Source: Epithemia pelagica | Lineage: Eukaryota > Bacillariophyta > Bacillariophyceae > Surirellales > Surirellaceae | DNA length: 64,000 bases | Direction of reading: 5' to 3' | Assembly (NCBI GenBank): GCA_946965045.2 | Contig: OX337236.1 | Coordinates: forward strand, 2,542,001-2,606,000 | Part shown: positions 20,374 to 29,707 of the stretch, piece by piece | Position numbering within the stretch: position 1 is the first letter of the stretch | How the letters are laid out: each line of letters starts with the position of its first letter | Position numbers and translations under genes: made by a program | Notes under the pieces: model-generated | Database searches by the model: none | Told to the model about the DNA's origin: nothing | What the model saw: the letters and a program-made list of their open reading frames with translations, nothing else

Positions 20374-20660
20374 ATTCGTCTAAAATTTCTGTTTTTGTTG
20401 TCTTACGTGGCTGTTTATCCAAATACTCCTTCGTCTCGCGATGGACTTTCTCACCTATGGTTGTTTGGACGTGTCATCTTAGTTGGTCGGTCATGTAGCT
20501 GTTGGCGTAAACTACGCATGAAGGGGGAAGATAGATATAGATATTGCCGTGAATGTTGTTGAGTGATGGAGGGTGTTCGAAAGTCACAAGCATATATCTC
20601 TCTCTATATATTATTCGTCTAAAATCTCTTTTTTTGTTGTCTTACGTGATGAGCTGTTTC
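20374..20660. repeat. Tandem repeat of about 239 bp, left flank of Element 2
   Basis: The string attcgtctaaaat starts at 20374 and again at 20613, so the unit is 239 bp. It contains ggttgtttggacgtgtcat, a cttagttggtcggtcatgta block and gtgaatgttgttgagtgatg. The second unit is interrupted at 20660 (after gtttc) by the Element 2 LTR fragment. The array resumes at 47321, on the far side of Element 2. Confidence 0.85.
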
Positions 20661-20794
20661 TGTTGTGGCAAGATCAGGAAACGGTAGGACTCGACCAAAA
20701 GGCGACTGGCGAGAAGGCGAAAGAAGATGCAGATTGGATCTTGGTGAAGCGACGTGGCCAAAGAAAAGCAACGCAAACGAAACAAGAAGAAGCT
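20661..20794 (+). repeat. Element 2 5' LTR, left fragment (duplicate in copy A)
   Basis: 134 bp matching the start of the intact 3' LTR (47111-47244), beginning tgttgtggcaagatcagg and preceded by the target sequence gtttc. It stops at aagaagct where insertion N begins. Confidence 0.9.
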
Positions 20795-21200
20795 TTACCC
20801 CCAAAAAACTTTATATTCTCGATCTAATTTATTACTGCACTCTCCTAGGCCACATAATTTCCTTCACAAGAATGTGATTTCCAGATCAGCAAACTCGGGG
20901 CTGTGTAGTGTTTGCAACGCCTCCGCGCTATAAAATTTCCAAACTTGCTTTTTTGGTTCCCACCGTCCCCCCTGTAATTTGAGCACTTGTCGATGGCGGT
21001 AGGTATTTCCCGAAACGAAAAAAACTCCAGACGTATCGGCATCTTTTGCTGCATTCCCTGCCTTTTCGGGTGCAGATTTTATAACATTCTCCTGTTCTTT
21101 GAATTCTTTGTTTGGTTGCAGCGCAGATGTACCTCAAGCATCCCCAGAAAAACATATTATTTTATCTTAGCATGATACATTACCCCGACAGCGCCCGTGG

Positions 21201-22235
21201 CTAAATAGTTTCCAACGTGCGCCGATATATAGTCCACTGTTTCTCGGTGTCATCTCCCTTCCATTGAACAAATTCCGCGAATTCCGCCTTGTTTTTGACG
21301 TACACAGTCGTTTGCCATGTCGTGTTGTCAATTTTGGTGGCCCCCACTCGCGGCTGGAAGGCAGCGGCATCCACTGAGTTGAAGAATTCAAGCTTGACCA
21401 CAATGGCGTATCGATTGTCCTGGCTGGAAATGGTATAATCTGACATAGACGTCACAGATAGTTTCACAACGGACATATTGTCTGTATGGTTAAGACCATC
21501 TAACATTTGGTGAAGAGGCCATGAAGCTGCAACAATATTGTTTTCATTTCTTGCGACAGACTTGAACTTGGCTTTGTCTTTCAGATGACACTTGTACGGT
21601 TTATTCCTACCAACACACACATCAAGTGATTGATATATTGCAATCGGATCGTTGAAATCTACAGCCTCGGTGATGGGATTGCTGAGACGGTATGATTCCA
21701 GTTGATCAAGACCGTCGCAAGGAGACTCCGAGTCTGTTGGTTCGTAGTCCTGCAGGATGAACCGAGTAAGATCAGGCGGTTGGGACACTGGCAAAGGATC
21801 CCGAGGACTGATTTCGATTCCATCGAGATTCACCAAATGTCTGTGGATTTCCCAACCGTTCAAAGCCGTCTGAAACTCCGTGGCTGCCCTTCTATCATCG
21901 AAGTATGCCTTGACGGTTAGATCGTTGCCGTCGTAAACGACTTGCTTCGACTCTGCTGCAGAATAGCGAGCTCCATATTTTTCCAATAGCTTGTAGACAT
22001 TTCCCCTTGCTCCATGGGAATTCAAGGCATTCATAACTCGAGCAGTTACCTGATACACCGGCGGCCTCTGCAACTCGCGGATTTTTCGACGGAGTGTTCC
22101 TCTAATAGCCAACGTATTCTGTAGTCCGCAATACTCAATCAATTCCCTCTCATCGTTCTCCGTCCTCACATCGATAAGATCAATACCCAACTCCTCAGCT
22201 CCTCGTTTTAGACTGTTCAAGGTTCTGTCTCCCAT
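21201..22235 (-). CDS. HNH-endonuclease-like ORF in insertion N (copy A)
   Basis: 344 residues from an ATG in good context (accaccATGg). No family is certain. The central block YKCHLKDKAKFKSVARNE followed by NNIVAASWPLHQMLDGLN has the spacing of an HNH-like motif (Cys-His, Asn, then His near Asp-Gly), as in a group of diatom and oomycete HNH-like proteins. The N-terminal part includes a two-helix region (NDERELIEYCGLQ, RRKIRELQRPPVYQVT). The C-terminus is strand-rich with two similar hairpins (RYAIVVKLEFFNSVDAAAF and TTVYVKNKAEFAEF). It is almost identical to the ORF at 30114-31148 and lies antisense to Element 2. Both copies staying open while differing at the residues DDRR/KDER suggests either recent duplication or constraint. 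Could be a complete host gene carried as cargo. Confidence 0.5.
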   Translation of the reverse strand: MGDRTLNSLKRGAEELGIDLIDVRTENDERELIEYCGLQNTLAIRGTLRRKIRELQRPPVYQVTARVMNALNSHGARGNVYKLLEKYGARYSAAESKQVVYDGNDLTVKAYFDDRRAATEFQTALNGWEIHRHLVNLDGIEISPRDPLPVSQPPDLTRFILQDYEPTDSESPCDGLDQLESYRLSNPITEAVDFNDPIAIYQSLDVCVGRNKPYKCHLKDKAKFKSVARNENNIVAASWPLHQMLDGLNHTDNMSVVKLSVTSMSDYTISSQDNRYAIVVKLEFFNSVDAAAFQPRVGATKIDNTTWQTTVYVKNKAEFAEFVQWKGDDTEKQWTIYRRTLETI

Positions 22236-22574
22236 GGTGGTTGCAACAATTGACTTTGAGGTGTAGACGCGTCTCTGTTGACGAAGCTTTTTCAGTGCTA
22301 GAATGAAAACAGAACAATTGGTATCGGACGATGGCCAGACGGATTTTCATAACCCGAACCCCAATGAAAAAATGCAACTCGCTGGGACAGCCAGTCAAGC
22401 TTCTCAGGACCAAGTCGCGTTGATGCTCGTGCACTCCAAGGCGAGACTGGGAAGCCGTGACCCTTAAGTCTAGTTTTGGAGGGTCGGTTCGGCTCCTATT
22501 CAGTCTGATTGGTGTTTAAAAAAAAAAAAAAGTAGTGTGGAACATTATTATTTTACGCGTCTCTCTAAAATGCC

Positions 22575-23390
22575 TTAAACATTCAGCTCTTCTAGCCACC
22601 GCGCCAATTCCTCAACCGTTTCGTCTGCTTGATTGTATAAGAGTTGCTCTTTGGCAGCATCAACTCCCAGTATTGTCTCCGCCTCGTTAGCCAGCTCGGG
22701 AGGCGGGGCAATGAGCGGAGCCGCATGCCAACCTTCCAGGGTAATTCGTTTCACGTCAGTTTCAACCATGGGTCGCTTCATACGGATGACTTGTCCCGCT
22801 GCTTTGAGCAATTCTTCAATATCTTCAGATTCGTCAAAGGGATCGTCCTTATACTGTATCAGCAACGTACTTCTAGCTCTATAGGCACGTCGAGCAGCCG
22901 TATTCACTTCCTGCGGTGGAGGCATGAAATCTCGGGCACCATCGGCAACTTCCTCAATCAGCATTGGAATTTGGTTTATCGCATCCAGCACTTCAGTTGT
23001 TATTGGGATCACTTCAGAATTGGACATCATTACGTCTCTCGCTGGAGCGATTGCGGCTGTTATGGCATCACGAAGTGCCGTTGGAATGGACAATCCGCCA
23101 GCCTTGTCAAAATCCAACACGGACGGAATTATGAGCTTGGAAGCCTTGGAAAGTAAATCATCTGGCGGCACTTCTCCTCTTGCCGCTACTTTGGCAAGTT
23201 CCACGCACACTGGTATCACGTCACTCGCGCCCTTCCTGTTGGGGTCGCCGCGAGCCGCCGCGTAGGTAAAAAAGGGGGCAAAAAATTCTTCAAAAAAGGG
23301 CACGGCTTCCGAAACGGGTTTGTTGTTGTACGAAATGAGTAGGGTGGTCGGTTCTCTTCTCTCTTCATGATATATGATATATTCTTCATA
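22575..23390 (-). pseudogene. DUF1350 alpha/beta-hydrolase-like gene fragment (copy A)
   Basis: An open frame of about 270 codons with no ATG at its start. It matches the C-terminal half of DUF1350 proteins (plant and algal plastid hydrolase-like proteins): TTLLISYNNKPVSEAVPFF, GARDFMPPPQEV, then STLLIQYKDDPFDESEDIEE. The N-terminal half with the catalytic Ser region is missing. The fragment is cut by Element 1 just upstream. A natural stop ends it at 22575. It is a captured, probably non-functional, gene piece; the duplicate is at 31488. Confidence 0.75.
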
Positions 23391-23401
23391 TTTATGTAGA
23401 G

Positions 23402-23756
23402 TGTTGAAGCACGAGGACCGACGGACGAACGATTCGGAAGCTTGTCATTCGGAAGCAATGCCGATTACGACTAAGACTAAACTTGTCCACCAGGGAGACA
23501 AGAAGTCAGACTGGAACGGCAGTAGCAATACAGATGGGGACACGAGTCAACCACAAGATAACAAGAAAGGAAAAGACATGGCCGGATCAGACGCCGGTGT
23601 TAATGCCTTTGGAATGACCACGACAAGAAGTTACAGGGACATTCTAATCGGAGAAGGTCGTGGAAGATCAAACTAAGACTAGATTAACGACGAGCTGAGA
23701 GAGCTCACTCTATAGCGAAAACAAAGTTTGTAAGGAGAAACAAGCGTGCCATTGCA
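23402..23756 (+). repeat. Element 1 5' LTR
   Basis: 355 bp, starts tgttgaagcacgaggaccg and ends gtgccattgca. A 14-nt site (23708-23721) is the exact reverse complement of a site just before the gag ATG (23788-23801). Confidence 0.95.
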
Positions 23757-23803
23757 TAGGCTGAAGGCTGAGCAATTGGTTTCAACATTTTCGCTATAGA
23801 GCG

Positions 23804-24952
23804 ATGTCGAGTGACAGTAATGCTCCCTCTCCCCCAAGAGATGGTGGAAGCAGTGGCCGTGGAAATGGCCGTCCACGCTCCGGCCGAGGTGGCAGAGGTA
23901 ACCACTTCCGTACAGGCCGAAGAAATAATCAGTTTCAGAGAAGTCGCTTTGAAGGACGGGAGAAGGCGTTGGCGGGCCACATCTACGACTACAACGGGGA
24001 GAGAACCCCCGATAAGTACATACGTACTACCAAGGAGATTGCGAACTACGTTGGAAGAACGTTTACGAAATACCCAGGTGACTTCACAGCAGCGATAGAA
24101 ACGCTAGAACTCGATGACCCAGATGAACCAAATGATCCTGACCCAAATGATCAGGTGGCACTTGAACATTGGAAGTTGAACATCAAGGATCATCGTACCA
24201 AGATGCAAGAGTATGCAAACTTTCGAGCAAGTCTGTACAGCCTTGTGTTCGGACAATGTACAGACGCGATGCAAGAACGGCTTAAGTCGCATGAAGACTT
24301 TGAAGCCGCGAGCCAGGATGGGATTGCTCTACTGGTTATTGTGAGATCCCTCATCCATACGTTTGAGGAGAAGAGAAACCTAGCTGACTCGTTATGTGAC
24401 GTAAAAGAGAGCTTTTACAAACTTAGACAAGGTAAACACATGTCACTGGAGAAATATCACGAATTGTTCGTTGCTCAAGTCGCAGTCCTAGACGAGGTGG
24501 GCATTACCGTGTGGGATCAAGCACTGGTTGATAACATAGCTGAGAGCAATGGACGAGGTGATGAACCTGAAGAAGAGGACTATGAAGAAGCCAAACAACG
24601 CGCCTTGGCTATCCGGTTTATCCGGGGAACAAATGAGAACCACAAGGGTTATATTAAACATCTGCGGAACAGCCACTTGGACAATCACGACAACTACCCA
24701 AAGACAGTATCCGATGCTTTCAATATTCTTCAAAGGCGTGATGAAGACACAGTTGCCATCATTCCTGAGAATGATGGAGTGGCATTTGCGCAAACCTCGA
24801 CAAATGGGAGAGACATGAGCCAAGTCATCTGTTACAACTGCGGAGGAACAGGTCATTACGCAAGAGACTGTCCACACCAGCAGGGTCAAGAAGGAAACGG
24901 TAACAACAACAATGATGACAACAACAACAACGACGTGGATCCTTCTGGATAG
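23804..24952 (+). CDS. gag: Element 1 gag (capsid/nucleocapsid)
   Basis: 382 residues from the ATG at 23804, 47 bp after the LTR. The N-terminus is Gly/Arg/Ser-rich (GRGNGRPRSGRGGRG). The central part is the helical capsid-like UBN2/retrotrans_gag type domain (QDGIALLVIVRSLIHTFEE, MSLEKYHELFVAQVAVLDE). A CCHC zinc knuckle CYNCGGTGHYARDC lies at residues 343-356, followed by an Asn/Asp-rich tail. It forms the virus-like particle and packages the RNA. The reading frame is one base behind pol, so pol expression needs a +1 shift or another route. Its counterpart in Element 2 lacks the zinc knuckle. Confidence 0.93.
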   Translation: MSSDSNAPSPPRDGGSSGRGNGRPRSGRGGRGNHFRTGRRNNQFQRSRFEGREKALAGHIYDYNGERTPDKYIRTTKEIANYVGRTFTKYPGDFTAAIETLELDDPDEPNDPDPNDQVALEHWKLNIKDHRTKMQEYANFRASLYSLVFGQCTDAMQERLKSHEDFEAASQDGIALLVIVRSLIHTFEEKRNLADSLCDVKESFYKLRQGKHMSLEKYHELFVAQVAVLDEVGITVWDQALVDNIAESNGRGDEPEEEDYEEAKQRALAIRFIRGTNENHKGYIKHLRNSHLDNHDNYPKTVSDAFNILQRRDEDTVAIIPENDGVAFAQTSTNGRDMSQVICYNCGGTGHYARDCPHQQGQEGNGNNNNDDNNNNDVDPSG

Positions 24953-27900
24953 TCAGTCGACAGTGGATTGTTTCAGTAACAGAGCCTTGCTCAAGAATAT
25001 ACGTAAGACAGATATGAAGATTAATATATATTGCAATGCAGGAAGACGCACAATCGACATGGTTGGAGACTTGCAAGGATATGGTGAGGTGTGGCACGAC
25101 CCAAAAGGAATTGCAAATGTGCTGAGTCTCAGTCGGATCGGAAAGAAATATGGAAGGGTGGACTATGTGGCCAAGAAAAGCGGGGGCGAGTTCACTGTTT
25201 ATAAGCCAGACGGAAAAAGGCATATTTTCAAGGAAGCCGAGTCGGGACTACACTACCTAGACACTTCAAGCCCAAATGATGAGATGCATGATGATGGACA
25301 TATGTTGGTGGTGAATACAGTCAGGGACAATAAATCTAAATACACCAACAACGACTACATGAGAGCCCTTAGAGCACGAGAACTTCAAATCAAGATTGGA
25401 CGACCAAGTACAAGGGACTACATTAAAATTGTGGAAGGAAATTCCCTACCAAACTGTCCAGTCACAAGGGCCAATATATTGGCTGCAGAACATATTTTTG
25501 GGCCTGACATTGGAGCCCTGAAAGGAAAGACGACTCGAAGGCGACCGCCTATTGTGGACTCACCTGTAACACCTGTCCCGAATGTTATTCTGGAGAAGTA
25601 CAGACGTGTGACCATCTGTGTGGACGTGCTACATATCAACAACATCCCAATGCTAGCTAGCATTTCAAGAAACATCAAGTTTGGTACAGTTGAAGCCATG
25701 GCGAGTTTGAAAGAAGGCCCAATGTTGGAAGCAATCAAACACATCTGCCAGGTATATCGAAGAGCCGGCTTCAAGGTGGAATCGTCACTGATGGATGGCG
25801 CTTTCTCGTATTTGAAGGGCGCTCTAGCCGACATGGGGATCGCACTCAATGATACTTCAAGAGACGAACACGTTGGAGACGTGGAAAGATACATCAGGAC
25901 GATGAAGGAGCGGATTCGGGCAACTTACAATACACTACCGTTCAAGAAAATACCTGGGAGACTAGTTATCGAAATGGCAAAGTCGGCTGTGTTCTGGCTG
26001 AACGGGTTTCCTATTGCAAGTGGCGTATCTCAAGAGGCAAGTCCCAGAATGATCATTACAGGACAAAAGCTAGATTATAGCCGCCACTGCAAGTATCAAT
26101 TCGGGGAATACTGCCAAACACACGAAGAGCACGACAACTCTATGAACCCAAGGACGATTGGGGCACTCGCACTACGACCAACTGGAAACGCCCAAGGAAG
26201 TTATTATTTTCTCAGTCTTTCAACGGGACGAGTAATTAATCGACTACACGCAACTGCTCTACCTATGCCTGACGGTGTTATCGATCGGGTGCACAGGATG
26301 GCACGGCAACAAAAGGCAAACCCGGGTCTTGTGTTCGGGGACAGAAATAACCTGGCAAACATTCTTGATTTGGATGATGACGACGAAGACGATGACGACT
26401 TTTACCCCAACGAGATGGACGAAATAGTCGATGACGACGAGTATGACGATCCAGAGGATGAGATTGCTGACAATGAGGATGAAAACCAAGGAGTGTTGCC
26501 CGTGGTGGAGGAAGAGGAAAACCAAGGAGTGTTGCCCGTAATGGATGTAGCGGAAAATGAAGGAGTGCCACCAGTTGTCATGGAACTGGAGCCGGAGAAT
26601 GATGCTATGGACCCTATCGATGATGATGCCGACGTGGATGACGTGCCGATTGAAGAAGAACAGGAAGAGTGGTCCGTGAGCAATACGGACGAAAATAATG
26701 ACCCAGTGATGGCAGCGGCTGAAGAAGGTGATAACCAGTCTCATCATGATGAGGAGGAAAGTGGCAACCGTGAGAATGAAGGAAGATACAGCTTACGAAG
26801 CTGCAGAACACGAGACTATAGTTACAGATACAATCCTGAGGAGTTTGACACAAACGACCGAGAAAATGAGGACGAGGATGGTGCAGTCATGGCTGAAGTG
26901 GCAGGAGTTGAAGATACCGTGGAAACTCCCCAAATGTCCTTGAAGTTGGGGTTGAAAAAGTTCGGCGAAGAAGGATTGGACGCTGTTCGGAAAGAGATGA
27001 GACAGCTGCATGACAGAAAGGTTATGAGGCCGGTTGCGCGGTATAGCTTAACACCAAAACAACGAAGAGATGCGCTGGCCTATCTTATGTTCCTGAAAAG
27101 GAAGAGAACAGGCAAAGTAAAGGGTCGCGGATGCGCGGATGGGCGCAAACAGCGCGATTATATACCCAAAGAGGATTCGACGTCACCTACAGTAAAAACA
27201 GAGTCGGTTTTACTAACAGCCGCTATCGATGCCAAAGAAAAACGAGACGTTGCAGTGGTAGATGTCCCCGGGGCTTTTATGCAGGCAGATATGGACGACA
27301 TTGTTCACATCAGATTTACTGGGGAAATGCTAGAGATGTTACTGGAAATTGACCCATGCTATGCCCGCTACATCTGCTATGAACGAGGGGAGAAAGCGTT
27401 GTACGTGGTGTTGGACAAGGCCCTCTACGGTACTCTAAAGGCAGCTCGGCTATTTTGGGAGATGCTAAGCAAGCAACTGGTTGAATGGGGTTTTGTTGTG
27501 AACCCATACGACGAGTGTGTGGCGAATAAGGAGTGCAGTGGTGGCCAATTGACAGTCACCTGGCATGTGGACGATATCAAGGTTTCCCACAAGTCCAGCA
27601 CAGTCGTAGATCAGTTCATTCAACAAATGGAAGAAACCTTTGGGAAAGAAGGACCCCTAACCATATCACGAGGAAAAGTGCACGACTATCTTGGTATGAT
27701 ACTTGACTTTTCAGTGGAGGGGTCAGTGATTATCAGAATGGAGAGCTACATCAACAATATGATCAATGACATGCCCGAGGACATGATAGGAGTGGCATCA
27801 ACTCCAGCTTCCAGCAGTTTGTTCAAGGTGAACACGAATGGTACACCAACTTTAAATCCCAAGAAGAAGGAAATTTTTGTACACCTTGTAATGCAAGCCC

Positions 27901-28841
27901 TATATCTCAGTCAGAGGGGTTGTCCTGATATCCGTACAGCAGTGTCGTTTCTGTGCGTGCGACTAACTTGCCCTGACGAAGATGATTACAGTAAACTCAG
28001 TCGAATGATGAAGTATCTACAAGGAACCCGGTCGCTTCCTCTAACTCTACGGGTAGAGGATGATGGAAAACTGCAATGGTGGATTGATGCTTCATATGCA
28101 GTGCACCCCAACATGAGAGGTCACACAGGAGCAACGATGTCTATGGGTAAAGGATCAGTTTTCAGTGGATCCTGGAAACAAAAGATGGTGACTCGTAGCT
28201 CGACTGAAAGTGAGGTTGTCGGCGTGCACGATGTTCTTCCACAGATATTGTGGACCAAAATGTTCTTAGAAGCGCAAGGGTTTTCCATCGCTGCAAATGT
28301 GCTGTACCAAGACAACTTAAGTGCTATACTTCTTGAGAAGAATGGACGTCAATCAAGCACGAAACGAACCAAACACATGCACTTACGTTATTTTTATATC
28401 ACCGACCAAGTAAAAAAAGGGGAAATATCAATCGAACACTGTCCCACCAAGGACATGATAGCGGATTTCTTTACAAAGCCTCTTCAAGGACACCTGTTTC
28501 ACAAGTTGCGGAACCTCGTAATGGGAATGGATCCACCAACTGACCAGATGGAGGACCCAAGGAGTGTGTTGAAGCACGAGGACCGACGGACGAACGATTC
28601 GGAAGCTGGTCATTCGGAAGCAATGCCGATTACGACTAAGACTAAACTTGTCCACCAGGGAGACAAGAAGTCATACTGGAACGGCAGTAGCAATACAGAT
28701 GGGGACACGAGTCAACCACAAGATAACAAGAAAGGAAAAGACATGGCCGGATCAGACGCCGGTGTTAATGCCTTTGGAATGACCACGACAAGAAGTTACA
28801 GGGACATTCTAATCGGAGAAGGTCGTGGAAGATCAAACTAA
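24912..28841 (+). CDS. pol: Element 1 pol (protease, integrase, reverse transcriptase, RNase H)
   Basis: 1309-residue open frame overlapping the end of gag by 41 nt in the +1 frame. Protease motif LLDSQSTV at residue 12 (Asp13; Gln replaces the usual Gly). Integrase catalytic residues about Asp238 (CVDVLHINN), Asp295 (LMDGAFS) and Glu325 (DVERYIRT). Reverse transcriptase has KALYGTLKAARLFWE and the catalytic HVDD block in TWHVDDIKVSH (Asp887-888). RNase H has WIDASYA (Asp1059), STESEV (Glu1099), YQDNLSA (Asp1134) and KDMIADFFTKPLQG. An acidic linker (EDENQGVLPVVEEEENQG repeats) separates integrase and RT. The last 90 or so residues are encoded by the 3' LTR. No stop or frameshift seen inside, so it is probably active or recently active. 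The real translation start depends on the frameshift. Confidence 0.95.
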   Translation: MMTTTTTTWILLDSQSTVDCFSNRALLKNIRKTDMKINIYCNAGRRTIDMVGDLQGYGEVWHDPKGIANVLSLSRIGKKYGRVDYVAKKSGGEFTVYKPDGKRHIFKEAESGLHYLDTSSPNDEMHDDGHMLVVNTVRDNKSKYTNNDYMRALRARELQIKIGRPSTRDYIKIVEGNSLPNCPVTRANILAAEHIFGPDIGALKGKTTRRRPPIVDSPVTPVPNVILEKYRRVTICVDVLHINNIPMLASISRNIKFGTVEAMASLKEGPMLEAIKHICQVYRRAGFKVESSLMDGAFSYLKGALADMGIALNDTSRDEHVGDVERYIRTMKERIRATYNTLPFKKIPGRLVIEMAKSAVFWLNGFPIASGVSQEASPRMIITGQKLDYSRHCKYQFGEYCQTHEEHDNSMNPRTIGALALRPTGNAQGSYYFLSLSTGRVINRLHATALPMPDGVIDRVHRMARQQKANPGLVFGDRNNLANILDLDDDDEDDDDFYPNEMDEIVDDDEYDDPEDEIADNEDENQGVLPVVEEEENQGVLPVMDVAENEGVPPVVMELEPENDAMDPIDDDADVDDVPIEEEQEEWSVSNTDENNDPVMAAAEEGDNQSHHDEEESGNRENEGRYSLRSCRTRDYSYRYNPEEFDTNDRENEDEDGAVMAEVAGVEDTVETPQMSLKLGLKKFGEEGLDAVRKEMRQLHDRKVMRPVARYSLTPKQRRDALAYLMFLKRKRTGKVKGRGCADGRKQRDYIPKEDSTSPTVKTESVLLTAAIDAKEKRDVAVVDVPGAFMQADMDDIVHIRFTGEMLEMLLEIDPCYARYICYERGEKALYVVLDKALYGTLKAARLFWEMLSKQLVEWGFVVNPYDECVANKECSGGQLTVTWHVDDIKVSHKSSTVVDQFIQQMEETFGKEGPLTISRGKVHDYLGMILDFSVEGSVIIRMESYINNMINDMPEDMIGVASTPASSSLFKVNTNGTPTLNPKKKEIFVHLVMQALYLSQRGCPDIRTAVSFLCVRLTCPDEDDYSKLSRMMKYLQGTRSLPLTLRVEDDGKLQWWIDASYAVHPNMRGHTGATMSMGKGSVFSGSWKQKMVTRSSTESEVVGVHDVLPQILWTKMFLEAQGFSIAANVLYQDNLSAILLEKNGRQSSTKRTKHMHLRYFYITDQVKKGEISIEHCPTKDMIADFFTKPLQGHLFHKLRNLVMGMDPPTDQMEDPRSVLKHEDRRTNDSEAGHSEAMPITTKTKLVHQGDKKSYWNGSSNTDGDTSQPQDNKKGKDMAGSDAGVNAFGMTTTRSYRDILIGEGRGRSN

Positions 28842-28921
28842 GACTAGATTAACGACGAGCTGAGAGAGCTCACTCTATAGCGAAAACGAAGTTTGTAAGG
28901 AGAAACAAGCGTGCCATTGCA
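28567..28921 (+). repeat. Element 1 3' LTR
   Basis: 355 bp. Differences from the 5' LTR include t/g near 28607, g/t near 28674 and a/g near 28888. It encodes the last part of the pol frame, up to the stop at 28841. Confidence 0.95.
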
Positions 28922-29019
28922 TACCCATTCCCGGGTGCTGCGATAATTTGCAGGTATTCTCTACCAAAGCACTGAATCTTTTCCGTACGAAACACTACAA
29001 GCGAGATTAACTTCATTTA

Positions 29020-29217
29020 GCTAGAACTCGACCCTACGGCAACATGTAGATGCTCAAACTTTTTCTTTAAGAAATCTCTGTCACCATTGGATTACCCCAT
29101 GACACCCATCTATGACAAATCACATTGGATTCCACAGGCTATATCATTAAGGATGTGTGTTAAGGAAAAAGTTTGAGCATCTTCATGTTGGTTGGATATT
29201 GTCGAGTTCTATCTAGT
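29020..29217. repeat. Imperfect inverted repeat (foldback), copy A'
   Basis: Duplicate of 20097-20294 at a constant offset of 8923, arms 29020-29070 and 29159-29217. Confidence 0.85.
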
Positions 29218-29296
29218 TGAAACTATATGTCCAACGGTACATTTTCGCCCGTCATGGGCATACCCGGAGAGAAGGCACTCTAGGCGTGATAGGCAT

Positions 29297-29583
29297 ATTC
29301 GTCTAAAATTTCTGTTTTTGTTGTCTTACGTGGCTGTTTATCCAAATACTCCTTCGTCTCGCGATGGACTTTCTCACCTATGGTTGTTTGGACGTGTCAT
29401 CTTAGTTGGTCGGTCATGTAGCTGTTGGCGTAAACTACGCATGAAGGGGGAAGATAGATATAGATATTGCCGTGAATGTTGTTGAGTGATGGAGGGTGTT
29501 CGAAAGTCACAAGCATATATCTCTCTCTATGTATTATTCGTCTAAAATCTCTTTTTTTGTTGTCTTACGTGATGAGCTGTTTC
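29297..29583. repeat. Tandem repeat of about 239 bp, copy A'
   Basis: Duplicate of 20374-20660. Its last five bases gtttc (29579-29583) are the left target duplication of Element 2; the right one is 47321-47325. Confidence 0.85.
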
Positions 29584-29707
29584 TGTTGTGGCAAGATCAG
29601 GAAACGGTAGGACTCGACCAAAAGGCGACTGGCGAGAAGGCGAAAGAAGATGCAGATTGGAGCGACGTGGCCAAAGAAAAGCAACGCAAACGAAACAAGA
29701 AGAAGCT
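29584..29707 (+). repeat. Element 2 5' LTR, left fragment
   Basis: Matches the first 134 bp of the 3' LTR except for a small deletion (tcttggtgaagc type segment missing after gcagattgg). It ends at aagaagct, where N begins. Confidence 0.92.

Larger units (their letters stand above)
19975..23401. repeat. Segmental duplication, left copy (copy A)
   Basis: Nearly identical to 28923-32314. I counted about 15 substitutions plus a 25-bp indel near 20018-20045 (present here, absent in the right copy) and a small indel in the LTR fragment (near 20738). The copy starts at acccattcccggg and ends at tttatgtagag, where Element 1's LTR begins. It includes the foldback, the 239-bp repeats, the left piece of Element 2's 5' LTR and most of insertion N. 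The left copy is truncated by Element 1; the right copy runs on into the rest of N. Confidence 0.95.
20795..23401. mobile_element. Insertion N, truncated duplicate
   Basis: Same sequence as the left 2.6 kb of the insertion at 29708-33037 (see there). It carries the HNH-like ORF and the DUF1350 fragment and ends where Element 1 begins. Confidence 0.7.
23402..28921 (+). mobile_element. Element 1: complete Copia-type LTR retrotransposon
   Basis: 5520 bp with 355-bp LTRs (23402-23756 and 28567-28921), each TG...CA, differing at three positions that I could see. It encodes gag and pol in overlapping frames, both open throughout, so it may be autonomous. Domain order protease, integrase, reverse transcriptase, RNase H defines Copia (Pseudoviridae). 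The flanking 5-mers are tagag (left) and taccc (right), which do not match: no target duplication. The polypurine tract is ccaaggagtg just before the 3' LTR. The element separates the two copies of a segmental duplication. Confidence 0.95.

Noticed and set aside
22307-22466. Short plus-strand frame reading MKTEQLVSDDGQTDFHNPNP and onward to a stop
   Set aside because: Only about 54 codons, no known motif, and it lies in the probable leader of the HNH-like ORF; also present in the duplicate, which gives no independent support.
23757-23779. tRNA primer site for Element 1 next to the 5' LTR (taggctgaaggctgagc)
   Set aside because: I tried fitting its complement to tRNA 3' ends and anticodon arms and found no convincing match; left unassigned.
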